From: Allobrachymonas sp. | GTDB lineage: Bacteria; Pseudomonadota; Gammaproteobacteria; Burkholderiales; Burkholderiaceae_C | DNA length: 42,165 nt | Assembly (NCBI GenBank): GCA_030529505.1 | Contig: JAUMWT010000015.1 | Span: forward strand, 1 to 42,165 | Direction of reading: 5' to 3' | Shown here: positions 17,052-25,646 of the stretch, in pieces | Layout: each line of letters opens with the position of its first letter | Position numbering within the stretch: position 1 is the first letter of the stretch | The notes under the pieces: model-generated | Seen by the model: only the letters and a program-made list of their open reading frames with translations | What the model was told of the DNA's origin: nothing | Databases searched by the model: none | Made by a program: the position numbers and the translations under genes

Positions 17052-18152
17052 ATGAACACGCAGCCTGAGGACGGGTTCCTGACGATCGAGAGTCTGGCCA
17101 AACGCTTTGGCGATGTCACAGCGGTGAACGAAGTGTCGCTGTCCATTCGCAAGGGCGAGATTTTTGCCCTGCTGGGCAGCTCGGGCAGCGGCAAATCCAC
17201 GCTGCTGCGCATGTTGGCGGGTTTTGAAGTACCCAGCTCAGGGCGCATTCTGCTCAATGGCCGCGACATCGCCGATCTGCCGCCTTACGAGCGCCCCATC
17301 AACATGATGTTCCAGAGCTATGCGCTGTTTCCGCACCTGAACGTGGCTGAGAACATCGCCTTTGGCCTCAAGCGCGAGGGCATGCCCAAAGACCAGATCG
17401 CCCAGCGCGTGGACGAGATGCTGCAACTCACGCGCCTGCAACAGTACGCTTCGCGCAAGCCGCACCAGCTCTCGGGCGGGCAGCAGCAACGCGTGGCCCT
17501 GGCGCGCAGCCTGGCCAAGCGCCCACAGCTGCTGCTGCTGGACGAGCCGCTGGGCGCGCTCGATAAAAAGCTGCGCGAGCAAACCCAATTCGAATTGGTC
17601 AACATCATCGAATCGGTGGGCGTGACCGTGGTCATGGTCACGCACGATCAGGAAGAGGCCATGACCATGGCCTCGCGCATCGCCATCATGAGCGAAGGCC
17701 GCGTGCTGCAAGTCGGCAAGCCGCAAGAGGTGTACGAATACCCCAACTGCCGCTTCGTGGCCGAATTCATCGGTAACGTCAACCTCTTGGATGGCACCGT
17801 GCGCAGCAGCGAGCCCACGCTCACCATCGTCGATACCCCGCTGGGCGCGGTGGAGCTGGGCCACGGCGTATCGGTGGCCGAGGGCATGCCCATCAGCATT
17901 GCCGTGCGCCCCGAAAAAATCCGCATCAGCACCGAGCCGCCCGATGCCAGCCGCCGCAACGTGTTCCGCGGCAAGGTGATCGAGATTGCCTACCTCGGCG
18001 ACGTCAACACCTACATCGTGCTCATGCCCGACGGCACGCGCATGAAGATCACCGGCATCAACTCCGTGCACGAATCCGAAGCGCCCATCACCTGGGAAGA
18101 CGAGGTCTACTTCTGGTGGCACCCGCTGGCGGCCGTGGCCCTCACGCATTAA
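17052..18152 (+). CDS. potG: Polyamine ABC transporter ATPase
   Basis: A 366-residue ATPase of the putrescine/spermidine importer. The N-terminal ABC domain has Walker A LGSSGSGKST near residue 45, Q-loop MMFQSYALFPHLNVAENIAF, signature LSGGQQQRVALARSLAKRP, Walker B LLLLDEPLGALDKKLREQ and H-loop VVMVTHDQEEAMTMASR. The C-terminal regulatory TOBE domain includes ISIAVRPEKIRIS and IEIAYLGDVNTYIVLMPDG. Length is close to E. coli PotG (377). It is followed after 31 bases by potH and then potI. No periplasmic PotF-type binding protein is adjacent; the PF04392 proteins upstream belong to another family. Confidence 0.93.
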   Translation: MNTQPEDGFLTIESLAKRFGDVTAVNEVSLSIRKGEIFALLGSSGSGKSTLLRMLAGFEVPSSGRILLNGRDIADLPPYERPINMMFQSYALFPHLNVAENIAFGLKREGMPKDQIAQRVDEMLQLTRLQQYASRKPHQLSGGQQQRVALARSLAKRPQLLLLDEPLGALDKKLREQTQFELVNIIESVGVTVVMVTHDQEEAMTMASRIAIMSEGRVLQVGKPQEVYEYPNCRFVAEFIGNVNLLDGTVRSSEPTLTIVDTPLGAVELGHGVSVAEGMPISIAVRPEKIRISTEPPDASRRNVFRGKVIEIAYLGDVNTYIVLMPDGTRMKITGINSVHESEAPITWEDEVYFWWHPLAAVALTH

Positions 18153-18183
18153 CGGCCCAATCAACGGCCAAAGGAGGCCAGCC

Positions 18184-19152
18184 ATGAACTGGATCAAACG
18201 CTTCTTCAAGGGCTTGCGCAATGGGCGCACTGCCGTCATCGGCGTGCCCTATCTGTGGCTCATCGTCTTTTTCGTGCTGCCCTTTCTGGTGCTGCTGCGC
18301 ATCAGCGTCACGCAAATCGGCCCCGATGGCGACCCGTTTGCGCCGCTTTACACCGTGGTGGACGGCACCGTGCAATGGCTGCTGCGCTACGAGAACTATC
18401 TGTCGATCTTTCGCGATAGCGCCGGGCCAGACGGCCAAACCGGCCCGCTGGGCCAAACCATCTACTTCACGGCCTACCTCACCTCGCTCAAGTACGCCAC
18501 GCTCACCACGCTGCTGTGCCTGATGCTGGGCTTTCCCTTCGCCTGGTTCCTGGCCCGCAGCCGCGAGAGCCTGCGCACCCCCATGCTGACGATGGTGATG
18601 CTGCCCTTCTGGACGCCGCTGCTGCTGCGCGTGTATTCGTGGAAAGGCCTGCTGGCCGACCAGGGCCTGTTCAACCGCATCTTCATGGGGCTGGGCCTGA
18701 TCGACGAGCCCCTGCACCTGCTCTACAGCGACGTTTCCATGCTCGCGGGCATGACCTACATCTACCTGCCCTTCATGATCATGCCGCTGTACGCCAACCT
18801 CAGCAAGCTCGACACCCGCCTGCTCGAAGCCGCCTACGATCTGGGCGCCAGCCCCTTCAAGGCCTTCTGGCTCGTCGTCGTGCCGATGAGCCGCGCGGGC
18901 ATCATCGCCGGCTGCATGCTGGTCTTCATCCCCGCGCTGGGCGAATTCGTCATCCCCTCACTGCTGGGCGGCGCCGAAAACATCATGATCGGCCGCGTGG
19001 TGTGGGATGAAATGTTCGCCGCCAACAACTGGCCGCGCGCCGCGGCCCTGGCCGTGGTCATGATCCTCATGATCCTGATCCCGCTGGGCATCTATTCCCA
19101 CTACAGCGGCAAGCAAACGCAGGCCCAGCCGCGCAGCAGAAAGGGGCGATGA
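18184..19152 (+). CDS. potH: Polyamine ABC transporter permease PotH
   Basis: A 322-residue inner-membrane permease that closely follows E. coli PotH in block order: YLWLIVFFVLPFLVLLRISV, YFTAYLTSLKYATLTTLLCL, PFWTPLLLRVYSWKGLLADQ, the EAA loop LLEAAYDLGASPFKAFWLVV and FIPALGEFVIPSLLGGAENI near the C-terminus. Six helices are expected. It forms the translocation pore with PotI. A near-perfect ribosome site (AAAGGAGG) stands 6 bases before the ATG. The stop overlaps the potI start (ATGA). Confidence 0.94.
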   Translation: MNWIKRFFKGLRNGRTAVIGVPYLWLIVFFVLPFLVLLRISVTQIGPDGDPFAPLYTVVDGTVQWLLRYENYLSIFRDSAGPDGQTGPLGQTIYFTAYLTSLKYATLTTLLCLMLGFPFAWFLARSRESLRTPMLTMVMLPFWTPLLLRVYSWKGLLADQGLFNRIFMGLGLIDEPLHLLYSDVSMLAGMTYIYLPFMIMPLYANLSKLDTRLLEAAYDLGASPFKAFWLVVVPMSRAGIIAGCMLVFIPALGEFVIPSLLGGAENIMIGRVVWDEMFAANNWPRAAALAVVMILMILIPLGIYSHYSGKQTQAQPRSRKGR

Positions 19153-19982
19153 ACATGGCATCTGCAGCACAACGTTTTGTTGAAAAGCACATCGGCAAGG
19201 TCTGGATCGCCGGGGTCTTTGCCTTCCTCTACCTGCCGCTGGGCTATCTGATCCTGTTCTCGTTCAACAGCACGCGGCAAGACACGCGCTTCACCGGCTT
19301 TTCGCTGCGCTGGTACGAAGCCCTGTTCAACGACCCGCGCCTGATCGAAGGCTTTTTGCTCTCGCTGCGCGTGGCCATGATCAGCGCCACCTTCTCGGCC
19401 GTGCTGGGCACCCTGGCGGCCTTCGTGCTGGTGCGCTACAAGCAGTTCTGGGGCCGCAGCCTGTTTTCGGGCATGGTCAGCGCGCCGCTGGTAATGCCCG
19501 ACATCATCGTCGGCCTCTCGCTGCTGTTGCTGGCCGTGACTGTGCAACGCGCTGCAGGCTGGCCTGATCGCGGCACCGTCACCATCGTGATGGGCCACGC
19601 CCTGCTGGGCATGGCCTATGCCACCGTGGTGGTGCAATCGCGCCTGCAAGAAATGAACCGCTCTCTCGAAGAAGCCGCCATGGACCTGGGCTGCCGACCG
19701 CTGCAAGTGTTCACTCTCGTGACGCTGCCCAATATCGCACCGGGCATCATCGCGGCCTGGCTGCTGTCCTTCACCCTGTCTTTTGACGATGTGGTGATCG
19801 CCGAGTTCCTGTCCGGCCCGGGCGTGACCACCCTGCCGCAAGTCATCTTTTCCTACGCGCGCCGTGGCGTCAACCCCACCATCTTTGCCGCAGCCGCTTT
19901 GCTGATCGCCGTCGTCACCATCGCCGTCATCATCTACAGCATCGTGCTGGCGCGCCAAACTCGCCGCCGAAGCAAACGCTGA
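19149..19982 (+). CDS. potI: Polyamine ABC transporter permease PotI
   Basis: A 277-residue permease, partner of PotH. Characteristic segments are FAFLYLPLGYLILFSFNSTR, FTGFSLRWYEALFND, SAPLVMPDIIVGLSLLLLAV, the EAA loop LEEAAMDLGCRPLQVFTLVT and LSFTLSFDDVVIAEFLSGPG, all matching PotI. ATG 19149 overlaps the potH stop; ATG 19155 is also possible and has AGGGG at better spacing. A bidirectional terminator follows, separating it from the convergent hisD. Confidence 0.94.
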   Translation: MNMASAAQRFVEKHIGKVWIAGVFAFLYLPLGYLILFSFNSTRQDTRFTGFSLRWYEALFNDPRLIEGFLLSLRVAMISATFSAVLGTLAAFVLVRYKQFWGRSLFSGMVSAPLVMPDIIVGLSLLLLAVTVQRAAGWPDRGTVTIVMGHALLGMAYATVVVQSRLQEMNRSLEEAAMDLGCRPLQVFTLVTLPNIAPGIIAAWLLSFTLSFDDVVIAEFLSGPGVTTLPQVIFSYARRGVNPTIFAAAALLIAVVTIAVIIYSIVLARQTRRRSKR

Positions 19983-20023
19983 AACGCTTGTGCCTCAAGC
20001 AAGCACCAACGCTGCGCCCAACA

Positions 20024-20055
20024 AAAAGGCACCCGTTCATGGGTGCCTTTTCTTT
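20024..20055. terminator. Bidirectional terminator between potI and hisD
   Basis: AAAAGGCACCC (20024-20034) pairs perfectly with GGGTGCCTTTT (20041-20051) around GTTCAT, followed by TCTTT on the plus strand and preceded by an A run, which reads as T on the minus strand. It serves both convergent genes. Confidence 0.88.
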
Positions 20056-20118
20056 GGGCCAAGCGCAATGAGGCGCTTTATGCATCAAAAAACATCGCTC
20101 CTTGCCGCGCAGAAGTGG

Positions 20119-21528
20119 CTACTGCGTTTTCAAGCGCATCTCCGCCGCGCGGGCGTGGGCCTGCAAGCCTTCGCCATGCGCCATCACGCTGGCGATGCGG
20201 CCCAGGGTTTGCGCGCCTTGTTCGCTCACTTCAATCAGGCTGCTGCGTTTCTGAAAGTCGTACACGCCCAGCGGTGAGGAAAAGCGCGCGGTGCCGCTGG
20301 TGGGCAGCACGTGGTTGGGGCCAGCGCAGTAGTCGCCCAGCGATTCGCTGGTGTAAGCGCCCAGGAAGATGGCGCCTGCGTGGCGCAGCAGGGGCTCCCA
20401 ACGGTGGGGCTCGCGGCTGCTGATTTCCAAGTGCTCGGGTGCGATGCGGTTGGAAAGTTCGCAAGCTTCTTCCATGCTGCGGGTGTGAATCATCACGCCG
20501 CGGCCCAGCAGGCTCTGCGCGATGATGCGCGCGCGCGGCAGCTCGTTGATCAGGCGCTGCATTTCGCGTTGCACGGCGTCGATGTAGGCCGCATCGGGGC
20601 AAAGCAGCACGGCTTGCGCCAGCTCGTCGTGCTCGGCCTGGCTGAACAGGTCCATCGCCACCCAGTCGGGCGGGGTGCTGCCGTCGGCCAGCACCAGGAT
20701 TTCGCTGGGCCCGGCAATCATGTCGATGCCCACGGTGCCAAACACGCGGCGCTTGGCGCTGGCCACGTAGGCGTTGCCGGGGCCGGTGATTTTGTCGACC
20801 TTGGGTATGGTGGCCGTGCCATAGGCCAGGGCGGCAATGGCTTGCGCGCCGCCGATGGTGAAGGCGCGGCTCACGCCCGCCACATAGGCCGCGGCCAGCA
20901 CCAGCGGATTGCGCTCGCCGTGCGCGGGGTCGGGGCGCCGGGCATGGATGGCACCGTCATCCACACCGCCTGCAGCCACGCTGCCGCGCACGGGGGTGGG
21001 CACGACCATGACGATTTCTTGCACGCCTGCCACGTGCGCGGGCACGGCGTTCATGATCAGGCTGCTGGGGTAGGCGGCTTTGCCGCCAGGCACGTAAATG
21101 CCCGCGCGATCCAGCGGGGTGACCTTCTGGCCCAGCAGGCTGCCGTCGGCATCGCGGTAGCGCCAGCCTTCGCCCGTGTGTTTTTTCTGCACCTCGTGGT
21201 AGTTGCGCACGCGCTGGGCGGATGCCTGCAAGGCTTGCTGCTGCTCGGCGGGCAGGCTGTCGAAAGCGTGCTTGAAGTCAGCCTGGCTCAGCTCCAGCGC
21301 CTGCATGCTGTCGGCCTGCAAGCCATCAAAGCGCGCGGTGTATTCGAGCACGGCAGCGTCGCCTCGGGTGCGCACGTCGGCCAGGATGCCGGCCACGCGC
21401 TGCTCAATGGCCGCATCGGTGTCTGCGCTCCAATGCAAGCGGCAGGCAAAAGCGGCCTCGAAGTCGGGCTGGGTGGTGCTCAGCCGCAGGGGCTGGGCCT
21501 GCAAAAGGGTGGGGGGCAAAGTATCCAT
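20119..21528 (-). CDS. hisD: Histidinol dehydrogenase with an internal insertion
   Basis: A 469-residue enzyme for the last two oxidation steps of histidine synthesis (histidinol to histidine). Catalytic and zinc segments are intact: [12 protein letters not shown] (zinc Gln/His), [13 protein letters not shown] (catalytic Glu-His), [18 protein letters not shown] (zinc Asp) and [17 protein letters not shown] (zinc His). It is about 30 residues longer than usual. After EIVMVVPTP (residue 179) comes a 26-residue Gly/Asp/Arg-rich stretch before [14 protein letters not shown], where most homologues have two or three residues. ATG 21528 starts [10 protein letters not shown]; the frame is open to 21636. 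No other his gene is adjacent; it is divergent from iscR. Confidence 0.93.
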   Translation of the reverse strand: MDTLPPTLLQAQPLRLSTTQPDFEAAFACRLHWSADTDAAIEQRVAGILADVRTRGDAAVLEYTARFDGLQADSMQALELSQADFKHAFDSLPAEQQQALQASAQRVRNYHEVQKKHTGEGWRYRDADGSLLGQKVTPLDRAGIYVPGGKAAYPSSLIMNAVPAHVAGVQEIVMVVPTPVRGSVAAGGVDDGAIHARRPDPAHGERNPLVLAAAYVAGVSRAFTIGGAQAIAALAYGTATIPKVDKITGPGNAYVASAKRRVFGTVGIDMIAGPSEILVLADGSTPPDWVAMDLFSQAEHDELAQAVLLCPDAAYIDAVQREMQRLINELPRARIIAQSLLGRGVMIHTRSMEEACELSNRIAPEHLEISSREPHRWEPLLRHAGAIFLGAYTSESLGDYCAGPNHVLPTSGTARFSSPLGVYDFQKRSSLIEVSEQGAQTLGRIASVMAHGEGLQAHARAAEMRLKTQ

Positions 21529-21639
21529 ACTGGAATTGTAGAAATATTTGCCTGCCGGCAACGGGGCCTTTGGGGCCTTTGTCAACAAGGGGTCTGGGCC
21601 CATGCCGAGGCTGGCGCACGCAAATCGGGCAGACATGCT

Positions 21640-21664
21640 ATATTCGACAAAAATACTAGGATAT
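21640..21664 (+). promoter_or_regulatory. Type 1 IscR binding site of the isc promoter
   Basis: The 25-bp sequence ATATTCGAC, then AAAAATA, then CTAGGATAT fits the type 1 IscR consensus in length and symmetry (ATA, GAC, the central A/T run, GG and final TAT all match). It overlaps the expected promoter about 145 bases before iscR. It implies autorepression by [2Fe-2S]-IscR, and a leader of roughly 135 bases. Confidence 0.75.
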
Positions 21665-21704
21665 TGCCCGATTCCTTCTTTTGGACAAGCCTGATTTGTT
21701 TCAT

Positions 21705-21735
21705 TAACCTCATATACCGATCTGTTATGAGGTTA
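21705..21735. promoter_or_regulatory. Perfect 10-bp dyad in the iscR leader
   Basis: TAACCTCATA and TATGAGGTTA are exact inverted copies separated by 11 bases. The dyad lies 70 bases before iscR and about 40 after the IscR site. It could bind a regulator of hisD or iscR, or fold in the iscR leader RNA. Confidence 0.5.
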
Positions 21736-21806
21736 CTATCGCGGGCTCCCAGAATGGCTCCAGGCCGAACTTCAACCCGTATTACCGGAACAAAGAAAGA
21801 ACCACC

Positions 21807-22352
21807 ATGCGATTGACCACAAAAGGACGTTTTGCCGTAACCGCCATGATCGACTTGGCCCTGCGCATGGGCTCGGGCCCGGTGACCTTGGCGGCCATCA
21901 GCCAGCGCCAGCGCATTTCCCTGTCTTATCTGGAACAACTGTTCGGCAAACTGCGCCGCAACAAGCTGGTGGAATCCACGCGCGGCCCCGGCGGCGGCTA
22001 CACGCTGGCCAAAAAGGCGGCCGAGATCACCATCGCCGAAGTGGTGCTGGCGGTAGACGAACAGCTCGACGCCACCAATTGCGGCGGCAAGGAAGACTGC
22101 ATGGGCCGTGCTGGCGGACCATGCATGACCCACGATTTGTGGACGGCCCTGAATGAGCGCATGCTCGATTTTCTGCGCTCCATCACCCTGCAAAAGCTGG
22201 TGGACGAGCAATTGGCCAAGGGCGTGCAGATCGAAGAAAAAACCCCGGTGCGCAAAGCCATTGCCACCACCCCGGTACTCAAGCCCATTCGCGTCAATGC
22301 GCCCAACTCGGTGTTTGCGCTGGGCAGCAGCCCTTTTCAGAGCAAATCGTGA
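21807..22352 (+). CDS. iscR: Fe-S cluster assembly transcriptional regulator IscR
   Basis: A 181-residue Rrf2-family regulator. The N-terminal winged helix reads [20 protein letters not shown] and [20 protein letters not shown]. Cluster ligands are C92, C98, C106 and H109. The C98-C106 gap is 7 residues, against 5 in E. coli IscR (C92, C98, C104, H107); the family role should be unchanged, but the loop is longer. With a [2Fe-2S] cluster it represses the isc promoter, and a matching site lies at 21640. AAGAAAGAA precedes the ATG. It is the first gene of the isc cluster. The C-terminal 45 residues are an extension of low conservation. Confidence 0.95.
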   Translation: MRLTTKGRFAVTAMIDLALRMGSGPVTLAAISQRQRISLSYLEQLFGKLRRNKLVESTRGPGGGYTLAKKAAEITIAEVVLAVDEQLDATNCGGKEDCMGRAGGPCMTHDLWTALNERMLDFLRSITLQKLVDEQLAKGVQIEEKTPVRKAIATTPVLKPIRVNAPNSVFALGSSPFQSKS

Positions 22353-22409
22353 GACGCATGCCCAGCATGTCGGCCCTGCCTTGGCTCTTCACCCTTTTCC
22401 GACAACCAC

Positions 22410-23633
22410 ATGAGTGATATGACACCCCACTTCCCCATTTACCTGGATTACGGCGCCACCACCCCCGTTGACCCCCGCGTGGTCGAGGCCATGGTGCCCT
22501 GGCTGTACGAACATTTCGGCAACGCCGCCAGTCGCAGCCACGCCTGGGGCTGGGAGGCCGAAGCCGCCATCGAAAAAGCCCGCGGCCATGTGGCCGGACT
22601 CATCAACGCCGACCCGCGCGAAATCGTCTGGACCAGCGGCGCCACCGAATCGGACAACCTCGCCCTCAAAGGCGCTGCGCACTTCTACCAAAGCAAGGGC
22701 AAGCACCTGATCACCGTCAAGACCGAACACAAAGCTGTGCTCGACACCATGCGCGAACTGGAGCGCCAGGGCTTTGAAGTGACCTATCTGGACGTGCAAG
22801 AAAACGGCCTGCTCGACTTGGACGTGTTCAAGGCCGCCATTCGCCCCGACACGATTCTGGCCAGCGTCATGTTCGTGAACAACGAAATCGGCGTCATTCA
22901 AGACATTGCCGCCATCGGCGCCATCTGCCGCGAAAAAGGCGTGCTGCTGCACGTGGATGCCGCGCAAGCCACCGGCAAAATCGCCATCGACGTACAGGCT
23001 CTGCCCATCGACCTGATGAGCCTGGCCAGCCACAAAAGCTACGGCCCCAAAGGCATTGGCGCGCTCTACGTGCGCCGCAAGCCGCGCGTGCGCTTGGAAG
23101 CGCAAATGCACGGCGGCGGGCACGAGCGCGGCATGCGCTCGGGCACCCTGCCTACCCACCAGTGCGTGGGCATGGGCGAAGCCTATCGCCTGGCCAAACT
23201 CGAAATGGAGAAAGACTACGAGCACGCCCGCCGCTTGCAGCAGCGCCTGCTCAAGGGGCTGAAGGCCATCGACCAATCGTTCGTCAACGGCGACATGGAG
23301 CGCCGCGTGCCGCACAACCTCAACATCAGCTTCAACTTCGTGGAGGGCGAATCGCTCATCATGGGCATCAAGGGCATTGCGGTTTCCAGCGGCTCGGCCT
23401 GCACCAGCGCCAGCCTGGAGCCCAGCTACGTGCTGCGCGCCCTGGGCCGCAGCGATGAACTGGCCCACAGCAGCCTGCGCATGACGATTGGCCGCTTCAC
23501 CACCGAAGAAGAAGTTGACTACGCCATTGCCAGCATCACCGAAAACGTGGCCAAGCTGCGCGAACTCAGCCCCCTGTGGGAAATGCACCAGGAGGGCGTT
23601 GACCTGAGCACCATCGAATGGGCCGCCCACTGA
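22410..23633 (+). CDS. iscS: Cysteine desulfurase IscS
   Basis: A 407-residue PLP enzyme that takes sulfur from cysteine and passes it to IscU. It opens with [20 protein letters not shown]. The PLP lysine lies in [17 protein letters not shown], the His-containing [15 protein letters not shown] is present, and the persulfide cysteine loop is [17 protein letters not shown]. Length matches E. coli IscS (404), and the C-terminal IscU-docking tail ([18 protein letters not shown]) is intact. The start follows iscR by 57 bases. Its last 16 bases overlap the next ORF. Confidence 0.97.
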   Translation: MSDMTPHFPIYLDYGATTPVDPRVVEAMVPWLYEHFGNAASRSHAWGWEAEAAIEKARGHVAGLINADPREIVWTSGATESDNLALKGAAHFYQSKGKHLITVKTEHKAVLDTMRELERQGFEVTYLDVQENGLLDLDVFKAAIRPDTILASVMFVNNEIGVIQDIAAIGAICREKGVLLHVDAAQATGKIAIDVQALPIDLMSLASHKSYGPKGIGALYVRRKPRVRLEAQMHGGGHERGMRSGTLPTHQCVGMGEAYRLAKLEMEKDYEHARRLQQRLLKGLKAIDQSFVNGDMERRVPHNLNISFNFVEGESLIMGIKGIAVSSGSACTSASLEPSYVLRALGRSDELAHSSLRMTIGRFTTEEEVDYAIASITENVAKLRELSPLWEMHQEGVDLSTIEWAAH

Positions 23634-24073
23634 AGCACTGGCCACGCAAAGGGGCACGGCTCAACGCCCGGCAGTGGCGTGCCTGGCAAGGGCTGGCGCT
23701 GGCCGGGCTTCTGGCAGCCGCCGCCCCGGCGCACGCCTACCGCCATGCGGCCTGCCTCATGATGGGACGCATCGAACACGTCGAGCGCCAGCCCCTGCAG
23801 GAAGTGCTGCTGCGCGTGCAGCTGCAGGGCGTGAGCGACAACAACGTGCAGCCCAACGAGGTGGAGTGCGCCAAGGTTTTTCGTGTGGGATCGCGCCTGT
23901 GGGTGAGCCTGCACAGCACCGCATTTGCCGATGCCCGGCTGCCCAAAGTGGGCGAACAGGCATGGCTTTCGCTGCGCTACACGAGCACCAGCAATGCTCT
24001 GCGCAAATATGAATGGATCACGCGACAAGCGTATATGGAGAGAAAAGATGGCATACAGCAACAAAGTGATTGA
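23618..24073 (+). CDS. Secreted protein of unknown function between iscS and iscU
   Basis: A 151-residue protein I do not recognise. It starts within the end of iscS (16-base overlap) and ends 26 bases inside iscU, so it is locked into the operon. A basic N-region ([17 protein letters not shown]) and the hydrophobic stretch [15 protein letters not shown] (cleavage near residue 40) indicate export. The mature part starts [20 protein letters not shown] and contains [20 protein letters not shown] and [13 protein letters not shown], suggesting a small beta domain. It has two cysteines after cleavage, possibly a disulfide. A periplasmic protein inside a cytosolic Fe-S operon is odd. The tight overlaps and a real signal peptide argue that it is genuine. 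Confidence 0.75.
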   Translation: MGRPLKHWPRKGARLNARQWRAWQGLALAGLLAAAAPAHAYRHAACLMMGRIEHVERQPLQEVLLRVQLQGVSDNNVQPNEVECAKVFRVGSRLWVSLHSTAFADARLPKVGEQAWLSLRYTSTSNALRKYEWITRQAYMERKDGIQQQSD

Positions 24074-24428
24074 TCACTACGAAAACCCGCGCAACGTCGG
24101 CAGCTTCGACAAAGGCGACGACAGCGTAGGCACCGGCATGGTGGGCGCGCCCGCTTGCGGCGACGTGATGAAGCTGCAAATCAAAGTCAGCGCCGACGGC
24201 GTGATCGAAGACGCGCGCTTCAAAACCTATGGCTGCGGCTCGGCCATTGCCTCCAGCTCGCTCGTGACCGAGTGGGTCAAAGGCAAAACGCTCGATGAAG
24301 CCGCTGCGCTCAAAAACAGTTTCATCGCCGAAGAACTGGCCCTGCCGCCAGTCAAGGTGCACTGCTCCATCCTGGCCGAAGACGCCATCAAGGCCGCCAT
24401 CGCCGACTATCGCAAAAAGCAGAGCTGA
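24048..24428 (+). CDS. iscU: Fe-S cluster scaffold IscU
   Basis: A 126-residue scaffold on which [2Fe-2S] clusters are built. Ligand cysteines C37 (GAPACGDVMKLQ, with Asp39), C63 (TYGCGSAIASSS) and C106 (KVHCSILAEDAI) are in place, as is the HscA-recognition motif LPPVK just before C106. ATG 24048 has GGAGAG 6 bases upstream. It overlaps the end of the secreted ORF by 26 bases. The intact LPPVK implies that an HscA chaperone exists somewhere in the genome, although none follows hscB here. Confidence 0.97.
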   Translation: MAYSNKVIDHYENPRNVGSFDKGDDSVGTGMVGAPACGDVMKLQIKVSADGVIEDARFKTYGCGSAIASSSLVTEWVKGKTLDEAAALKNSFIAEELALPPVKVHCSILAEDAIKAAIADYRKKQS

Positions 24429-24457
24429 TCGTTTCGCCTGCGTAATGGAGTTGGCTC

Positions 24458-24889
24458 ATGGCTTTGGAACACGTCCAGCCCGCCCAAGCCATTGACGTGC
24501 GCCCGCTGGGCAGCGCCTTGGCTCAAACCAAGTCCACGGCGGCGCTGTTCAAATCCGAACAGCTGGAAGTGCTGCGCATCGTGCTGCACAAAGGGCAAAC
24601 GCTGCCGAGTCACCAAGTGCCGGGCGAAATCACCTTGCAGTGCATCGAAGGCGTGGTGGATGTGCAATCCAGCATCGCCTCGGCAGATGAACAATTCGCC
24701 AGTTGCCGGGGCGGCTGCAACGCCGTGATCTGGCCGCGGCCTGTGCCCGGCACCACCACCCGCCTGCAAGCCGGCGATTTGATGTACCTGCCGGGCGATG
24801 CGCCCCATGCCTTGACGGCGCTGGAAGACGCCTCCGTACTCGTCACCATCGTGCTGCCCGCACGCAGTGAGAAGGCAGCAGCAGGCTAG
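24458..24889 (+). CDS. Cupin-domain protein within the isc cluster
   Basis: A 143-residue single-domain cupin. Motif 1 reads LPSHQVPGEITLQCIEG, with His and Glu present but the second His replaced by Gln. Motif 2 reads LQAGDLMYLPGDAPHALTAL, with its His. A 25-residue insert (SADEQFASCRGGCNAVIWPR) lies between them and adds two cysteines. A metal site could be formed by the remaining His/Glu/His, but the substrate is unknown. It starts 29 bases after iscU with a GGAG site, and so probably belongs to the same transcript. It is not a standard isc gene. Confidence 0.8.
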   Translation: MALEHVQPAQAIDVRPLGSALAQTKSTAALFKSEQLEVLRIVLHKGQTLPSHQVPGEITLQCIEGVVDVQSSIASADEQFASCRGGCNAVIWPRPVPGTTTRLQAGDLMYLPGDAPHALTALEDASVLVTIVLPARSEKAAAG

Positions 24890-25322
24890 GGCCTGCCCAC
24901 CCTTGAAAGATGCCTTGCGCAAGCTCTTGGCCAAACGGGCAACGCAGGCGATGGCCTTTGGAGCACAGTCTGGCCAGGGCAGACGCAAAATCAGGGGCCA
25001 CAAGCCGACTTTCGCCTCCTGCAAGCAGGCTGGCTGGTGCAGCCCGGTTTCCGTAGTGGCACTGCACAATAGTGGCACCGCACAAAACAGCATCGGCCAA
25101 CCAAGCAAACAGGTGCGGCATGCGCCCCCATCGCAACCCTTCACAAGCCCCGCTGCCCGATGACGAAGCCCATGCACATGCCAGCGTGCAAGAAACCATA
25201 CAGACACGCCGCAGACTACGCAACCCGACCTGACCTCGAACTGAAGCCTGTCCCACATCACCAGAACGGATCTGATGCGCTGATCCAGCCGCCCAACGCC
25301 AATTCACAAGGAAACAACCGCC
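24890..25322. other. 433-base gap inside the isc cluster
   Basis: No gene with recognisable content. It contains a 16-bp tandem duplication at 25054. A ribosome site AAGGAAAC precedes iscA at its end. The gap suggests that iscA-hscB may have their own promoter, which I cannot place. Confidence 0.4.
25054..25085. repeat. Two-unit 16-bp tandem repeat
   Basis: TAGTGGCACTGCACAA is followed directly by TAGTGGCACCGCACAA, differing at one base. Confidence 0.85.
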
Positions 25323-25646
25323 ATGAACATCACCCTCACCCCTGCGGCTGCCCGGCACGTGCAAAAGTCGCTCACCAAGCGTGGCAAAGGGCTGGGGGTG
25401 CGCTTGGGCGTCAAAACCACGGGCTGCTCGGGCCTGGCCTACAAGATTGAGTACGTGGACGACATCGCGCCCGAAGACCTGGTGGTCGAGGCCCACGGCG
25501 TCAAACTCGTGGTCGATCCCAAAAGCCTGGCCTATCTGGACGGCACCGAGCTGGACTATGTGCGCGAAGGGCTGAACGAAGGCTTCAAGTTCACCAACCC
25601 CAACGAGCGCGACCGCTGCGGCTGCGGCGAATCTTTCCGGGTGTGA
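25323..25646 (+). CDS. iscA: A-type Fe-S carrier IscA
   Basis: A 107-residue carrier that delivers iron or clusters to target proteins. The three invariant cysteines are C35 ([10 protein letters not shown]), C99 and C101 ([10 protein letters not shown]). [20 protein letters not shown] and [15 protein letters not shown] match the IscA subgroup and its usual length of 107. AAGGAAAC about 9 bases upstream supports ATG 25323. It is separated from the cupin gene by 433 bases. A degenerate mobile-element copy begins immediately after its TGA. Confidence 0.96.
   Translation: MNITLTPAAARHVQKSLTKRGKGLGVRLGVKTTGCSGLAYKIEYVDDIAPEDLVVEAHGVKLVVDPKSLAYLDGTELDYVREGLNEGFKFTNPNERDRCGCGESFRV

Noticed and set aside
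20311-21816. 501-codon plus-strand ORF opposite hisD
   Set aside because: hisD on the minus strand has all catalytic and zinc residues; the opposite frame is a shadow.
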